Source: Pseudomonadota bacterium (GTDB taxonomy: Bacteria; Pseudomonadota; Alphaproteobacteria; Micropepsales; Micropepsaceae). From it: a stretch of 10,219 nt of DNA. Position 1 is the first letter of the stretch. The number at the start of each line of letters is the position of its first letter. The translations under genes and the position numbers were made by a program. Shown here in pieces: positions 7,344 through 10,219 of the stretch. The DNA is taken from assembly GCA_025360685.1 (NCBI GenBank), contig JANYBR010000264.1:1-10219 (forward strand), written 5' to 3'. The notes under the pieces are model-generated. The model worked only from the letters and a program-made list of their open reading frames with translations. It was not told where the DNA came from and did not search any database.

Positions 7344-7358
7344 CTAGCGCCATGCTAG
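7344..7358. repeat. Inverted repeat abutting CoA-transferase start codon
   Basis: CTAGC (7344-7348) and GCTAG (7354-7358) are perfect complements around a five-base loop, immediately next to the start codon at 7341-7343 where a Shine-Dalgarno would be expected and none is visible. It could be an operator, or an RNA hairpin affecting initiation, or chance. The loop holds a second, out-of-frame ATG on the minus strand. Confidence 0.3.
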
Positions 7359-7571
7359 GACGGCCCACCGACTGCCCGCAACGTTCGGTTGATTACGGCT
7401 CAGGCACAATTGCGCCGGCCGAGCCCTGCAAGCGGCGATTGACCGGGAGTCCGCTGCGGCAGACCCTGTCGAATCGGCGCGAAGCAAATGGAAACGCCTC
7501 GTTAGCCAGTCCGCGTTAAAAGAGTGCAGCGCGCCACGCACATGGTCCGCTTGATTGAGGTTGCTGGGGCA
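7359..7571. promoter_or_regulatory. Divergent intergenic region upstream of the acyl-CoA operon and the PAS-domain gene
   Basis: This is the longest non-coding stretch of the window (228 bases when the adjoining inverted repeat is included) and must hold the promoters for the minus-strand CoA-transferase operon and the plus-strand PAS gene. On the plus side GAGG (7557-7560) lies eleven bases before the preferred ATG at 7572. I could not identify convincing -35/-10 boxes. If the PAS protein starts at the GTG at 7524 or the ATG at 7542, part of this stretch is coding. Confidence 0.45.
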
Positions 7572-8108
7572 ATGGACAAGTCAGAAGAGACCGTGGGCGG
7601 CGGGATCGCGCGAGCATTCGTCGATCGCGAAGCCATGCGCACAGAAAATCCGATCTTGCGGTTTTTTCACGACCATTGGGAGCGCGTTCGCGGCTCGCGG
7701 CCCATGCCGGCGCGTGCCGACATCAGTCCCGCCGACATCAAGGCGCATATCGGATCAATCGTCATCGCCGAAGCGCTTGCCGGCTTCGATGATTTTCGCT
7801 TCAAGCTCATCGGCACGGACGTCTCGCGCTATTTTCTCGCCGATGGCGCTGGCAAGACGGTGCGCGAACTCTATGCCGGTGCATGGGAAGATTTTGGCGC
7901 CTGCGTGCTGCAAAATTATCGCGAAACGGCGCTCGCCAGGCGGCCGCTTCTGGCATCGATCGCGAACATCCGCTGGACGAACAAACTGCGCTACAGCATG
8001 CAATCGATCTATCTGCCACTGTCCGAGGATGGCGAAATCGCCAGCAGTGTTTTGACGGCCTTCACCTACCGCTTCAGCGCCGGGCGCCAGAGCGTCGCCG
8101 CCAACTGA
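7572..8108 (+). CDS. PAS domain-containing protein (PAS_5/DUF1457-like)
   Basis: A 178-residue soluble protein of the single-domain PAS_5 type found widely in Alphaproteobacteria. Typical elements are a helix ending in HDHWERVRGSRPMPAR (33-48), then DISPADIKAHIGSIVIAEAL (50-69), the strand DFRFKLIGTDVSRYF (74-88), and a C-terminal strand YSMQSIYLPLSEDG (141-154). No kinase, cyclase or DNA-binding domain is attached. Such proteins are presumed small-molecule or redox sensors acting through partners, but no mechanism is established for this group to my knowledge. Start choice is uncertain: ATG at 7572 is preferred for the GAGG eleven bases before it; ATG at 7542 and GTG at 7524 are in frame. 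It diverges from the acyl-CoA operon and converges with the small membrane-protein gene. Confidence 0.8.
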   Translation: MDKSEETVGGGIARAFVDREAMRTENPILRFFHDHWERVRGSRPMPARADISPADIKAHIGSIVIAEALAGFDDFRFKLIGTDVSRYFLADGAGKTVRELYAGAWEDFGACVLQNYRETALARRPLLASIANIRWTNKLRYSMQSIYLPLSEDGEIASSVLTAFTYRFSAGRQSVAAN

Positions 8109-8118
8109 AGCGCATCGT

Positions 8119-8151
8119 GCGATCGGATCGCCATGCGATTTTCGACTTTTT
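8119..8151 (+). terminator. Weak candidate terminator after the PAS gene
   Basis: GCGAT (8119-8123) and ATCGC (8127-8131) can pair around a three-base loop; TTTT (8139-8142) and TTTTT (8147-8151) follow. The stem is short and the T run is not adjacent, so this is a weak factor-independent terminator at best. It lies in the 72-base gap between the convergent PAS and membrane-protein genes. Confidence 0.22.
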
Positions 8152-8180
8152 GGCATCTCGTGCGGCTCAATCCCGAGCAC

Positions 8181-8573
8181 TCACCGCGTTGTCCACTGTC
8201 TTGCCGCGAGCGCGCTGGTGGATAAGAGCAATACGAGGAGTACCGCATTGAACGCGGCGCCGGGCACGACGACCGGCATGGTGCGATAGAAATAGAGATT
8301 GGCGACGCCGAACGCGGTCTCGAGCGTCTGCAGCGCGAGCGCGAGGAGAATCAGATCGCGCCGGAACGCAAGGACGTAGAGCTGGAACAGGCCCATCGCA
8401 ATCTGATGCAATCCAAGCGTGGCGAACAGGCTGAGGATCGTCTGGCCGTTTTGCGAAATGTCCAATCCGGCGATCGCGTGGGCGCCGCCGTCCGGGGCGA
8501 AGGCATGGATCGAGCCGCGCACGAAATTGATGAGCATCATAAAACCAATGACGATCAGCGGTACCAGACGCAT
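8181..8573 (-). CDS. Small integral membrane protein, four predicted helices, unknown function
   Basis: I do not recognise this 130-residue protein. It shows four hydrophobic stretches: 3-18 (VPLIVIGFMMLINF within it), about 45-70 (ILSLFATLGLHQIAMGLFQLYVLAF), about 73-95 (LILLALALQTLETAFGVANLY) and 101-123. Short polar loops separate them: DGGAHAIAGLDISQNGQ between helices 1 and 2, and an Arg-Arg turn at 71-72 that should face the cytoplasm. Histidines at 23, 32 and 56 and Glu85 near membrane edges are noticeable but unassigned. The ATG at 8571-8573 has GGGGA seven bases upstream; longer in-frame extensions to 8738 are arginine-rich and overlap the DUF1330 gene. It follows the DUF1330 gene by 14 bases and is probably co-transcribed with it. 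Confidence 0.8.
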   Translation of the reverse strand: MRLVPLIVIGFMMLINFVRGSIHAFAPDGGAHAIAGLDISQNGQTILSLFATLGLHQIAMGLFQLYVLAFRRDLILLALALQTLETAFGVANLYFYRTMPVVVPGAAFNAVLLVLLLSTSALAARQWTTR

Positions 8574-8587
8574 GGCACATTCCCCGG

Positions 8588-9004
8588 TTACGGCATGGCG
8601 CGCTGGGCGACACGGATGAGCAGCTGGCCTTGGAGACCGGCGGCACGATGCACGCCGATTTCTGCCACTTCCGGCGAGCTGGCGATTCTGGCGAAGGCCG
8701 ACGAGGATGGATACTCCACCAGCGCGGCGATATCCCACAGCTCGTCGACCACGCCGATCACCAGCGACTTGATGTCCGCTGCGAAGATGAACCTGCCGCC
8801 TTCGCGCTCCACCACCTTGCGCATCGCCTCGCCGTAGATGTTGTAGGCCTGCCGGCCGGTCAGCTCGCTCTTGCGGCCGTCGGGATACTCGGCCTTGGCG
8901 CGAAACCTGAGCAGGTTCAGCATCACGATCGGCTCGGCGCTCGTATCGCCCATGAGTTCAACGATGCGTTCGCGGGTGGGATAGAGGGCGTCTTCGACGT
9001 TCAT
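8588..9004 (-). CDS. DUF1330 family protein (dimeric alpha/beta-barrel fold)
   Basis: A 138-residue cytoplasmic protein of the DUF1330 type. Recognisable blocks are PIVMLNLLRFRAKAEYPDG (25-43), LTGRQAYNIYGEAM (48-61), GGRFIFAADI (69-78), the WD at 90-91, VEYPSSSAFARIASSPEV (96-113) and HRAAGLQGQLLI (119-130). Family members adopt a ferredoxin-like dimeric alpha/beta-barrel and have no agreed function, though structurally related proteins include monooxygenases and mutarotases. GGAG lies seven bases before the ATG at 9002-9004. The alkyl sulfatase gene ends 62 bases upstream and the small membrane protein begins 14 bases downstream, suggesting one transcription unit. Family assignment is firm from motif order; function is not known. 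Confidence 0.88.
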   Translation of the reverse strand: MNVEDALYPTRERIVELMGDTSAEPIVMLNLLRFRAKAEYPDGRKSELTGRQAYNIYGEAMRKVVEREGGRFIFAADIKSLVIGVVDELWDIAALVEYPSSSAFARIASSPEVAEIGVHRAAGLQGQLLIRVAQRAMP

Positions 9005-9066
9005 GAACTTCTCCTTGCGACAGTCCCTCAGCCGGAGGACCTTTCGGTATCGACGTTCGGCGGCGA

Positions 9067-10219
9067 CTACGGCGTGACGACCGGAAAGTTCGCCGCAATC
9101 GGCTCGATCAAGCCAACCAGTGCTTCATAGAGCGCGGCATCTCCCGTGATCACGATATCGCCGGACGCGATCTGTCCGGCTGCCGGGACGCCGGCAAGCA
9201 GCGTCATCAGCAGACTGGGCCGCTTGAGCCGTACGGTAGCATCGCCGGCAGGGTCGACGACTCCCGCTTCATGGACCAGCACGCCGTTCTCGACGGTGAT
9301 CAGGTGCTTTTCGTTGCGGTCGGTCAGTTCGATATTGAGCTTGAAGGCGCGCTCCGACGCCTTCTTGGGATTAACCCGCACGGCGGCGAAATCCAGGAGC
9401 ATCGGCGTCGTCGTTGCGGCCAGCACGTCCATGCTCATGGCGCCCGGCGGCAGCTTCGCCACGCCATCGCGCAGTTCCTGCGCTCCGGTGAGATAGATGT
9501 TCCGCCAGGTGCCGGCCTCGGACTCGAAGCCCATCTGAGTATAAACCGCAGCGAGCAGGTCGCGCGCCGCTTTGTTGTTCTCGTCGGAAAATACCAGGTG
9601 ATTGAGCAGGGTCGCCGCCCAGCGCAGCTCGCCGGTGGCTTGCGCCTTGCCGGCCTGCACCAGCACCGACGCAGCGCCGCCCATCGCCTCGACATAGCGC
9701 TTGGCTGCGGGTTCTGGCGGCAGCGGATTGAGATTGGCGGGATTGGCGTCGTACCAGCCCATATAGCGCTGATACACGGCCTTGGAATTGTGACTCATCG
9801 TGCCGTAATAGCCGCGATTGAACCATTGCTTCGCCAGCACGTCCGGCAGCTTCAGCACTTCGGCGATTTCCGTGGACGTGAGTCCGCTGTTCATCAACCG
9901 CACAGTCTGGTCATGCAGGAACTTGTAGGCGTCGCGGTGACTGGAAAGAAACGCAACGATCTCGCTCATGCCGAAACGCGGGATGCCGTGCGCCGCGAAC
10001 ATCACATCGCTCTTATCGCCGAACAGCCTGATCGACTCGGTCAGATAATCCGCCCAGGCTTTGGCATCGCGCACCAGCGCGCCACGCGCCGGCAACAGAT
10101 TGTGCATGGTCAGGTTCGCATTCTCCGCCATGAACACGGCGCGAAATTGCGGCAGGTAGAAGTTCATCTCGGCGGGCGCCTCGGTGCCCGGCGTGAGCTG
10201 AAACACCATCGTCACGTCG
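9067..10219 (-). CDS. Alkyl sulfatase (SdsA1/BDS1-type SDS hydrolase), C-terminal part, runs off right edge
   Basis: The frame is open through the right edge, so the N-terminal metallo-beta-lactamase half (with HxHxDH) lies outside; about 384 residues are visible. Numbering from the codon at 10213-10215, the fragment begins with QLTPGTEAPAEMNFY (6-20), MAENANLTMHNLLPARGALVRD (29-50) and VMFAAHGIPRFG (71-82). Glu12, Glu31 and His76 are spaced 19 and 45 residues apart, which is the spacing I recall for zinc ligands Glu280, Glu299 and His344 of Pseudomonas SdsA1. An alpha-helical dimerisation domain follows (about 85-235, including YYGTMSHNSKAVYQRYMGWYD within 135-160), then an SCP2-like C-terminal domain (about 255-382) thought to bind the hydrophobic substrate. 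The enzyme hydrolyses primary or secondary alkyl sulfate esters to alcohol plus sulfate; many are exported, but the signal-peptide region is not in view. Upstream of a DUF1330 gene. Confidence 0.92.
   Translation of the reverse strand, partial: DVTMVFQLTPGTEAPAEMNFYLPQFRAVFMAENANLTMHNLLPARGALVRDAKAWADYLTESIRLFGDKSDVMFAAHGIPRFGMSEIVAFLSSHRDAYKFLHDQTVRLMNSGLTSTEIAEVLKLPDVLAKQWFNRGYYGTMSHNSKAVYQRYMGWYDANPANLNPLPPEPAAKRYVEAMGGAASVLVQAGKAQATGELRWAATLLNHLVFSDENNKAARDLLAAVYTQMGFESEAGTWRNIYLTGAQELRDGVAKLPPGAMSMDVLAATTTPMLLDFAAVRVNPKKASERAFKLNIELTDRNEKHLITVENGVLVHEAGVVDPAGDATVRLKRPSLLMTLLAGVPAAGQIASGDIVITGDAALYEALVGLIEPIAANFPVVTP

Noticed and set aside
6208..7368. Second minus-strand frame of about 386 codons overlapping the CoA-transferase, starting at the ATG in the inverted-repeat loop
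   Set aside because: Arginine-rich shadow frame with no domain; the CoA-transferase frame carries all family motifs.
1..10219. Link between the fucose genes and the sulfatase as a sulfated-fucan degradation system
   Set aside because: The sulfatase is a metallo-beta-lactamase-type alkyl sulfatase, not a formylglycine carbohydrate sulfatase, and no fucosidase, fucoidanase or sugar transporter is present.

Overview
The window is ordinary high-GC bacterial chromosome: dense genes, strong third-position GC bias that opens long antisense frames, and many genes touching or overlapping by a few bases. The gene types (CaiB/BaiF CoA-transferases, acyl-CoA dehydrogenase, GMC oxidoreductase, a PAS_5/DUF1457-type PAS protein, DUF1330, alkyl sulfatase) suggest a metabolically versatile soil or water proteobacterium. 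The PAS_5-type protein makes an alphaproteobacterium most likely, but this is inferred from gene families only. I see no RNA genes, insertion sequences, phage genes or CRISPR arrays.

Region 1 (1-1827), deoxysugar catabolism. A minus-strand pair encodes a RhaM-type sugar mutarotase (121-444) and, 2 bases later, the N-terminus of a CaiB/BaiF CoA-transferase that runs off the left edge (1-118). Divergent to them, 84 bases away, is an L-fuconate dehydratase (529-1827) whose active-site residues fall at the positions I recall for the characterised Xanthomonas enzyme. This suggests the non-phosphorylative L-fucose (or related deoxysugar) pathway, with its dehydrogenase, lactonase and later steps outside the window.

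Region 2 (1842-4138). A nitrobindin/FABP-like heme-binding beta-barrel protein (minus) and a GMC-family FAD alcohol oxidoreductase (plus) diverge from a 110-base intergenic region.

Region 3 (4146-7343), an acyl-CoA operon on the minus strand. Transcription order is a complete CaiB/BaiF CoA-transferase, an ACAD10/11-like acyl-CoA dehydrogenase and a crotonase-fold protein, with a 4-base gap and a TAATG stop/start overlap. The crotonase lacks both classical hydratase glutamates.

Region 4 (7344-8108). A 228-base divergent gap, then a single-domain PAS_5-like sensor gene on the plus strand.

Region 5 (8181-10219), minus strand. The C-terminal part of an SDS-hydrolase-type alkyl sulfatase enters from the right edge, followed by a DUF1330 protein and a small four-helix membrane protein, probably one operon.

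How they may work together (inference): alkyl sulfatase, GMC alcohol oxidoreductase, CoA-transferase, acyl-CoA dehydrogenase and crotonase form a plausible series for using a sulfated aliphatic or alicyclic alcohol (sulfate ester to alcohol, to aldehyde/acid, to acyl-CoA, to beta-oxidation). The genes sit in several transcription units, so the linkage is a hypothesis. I did not find a clearly new defence, mobile or regulatory system.
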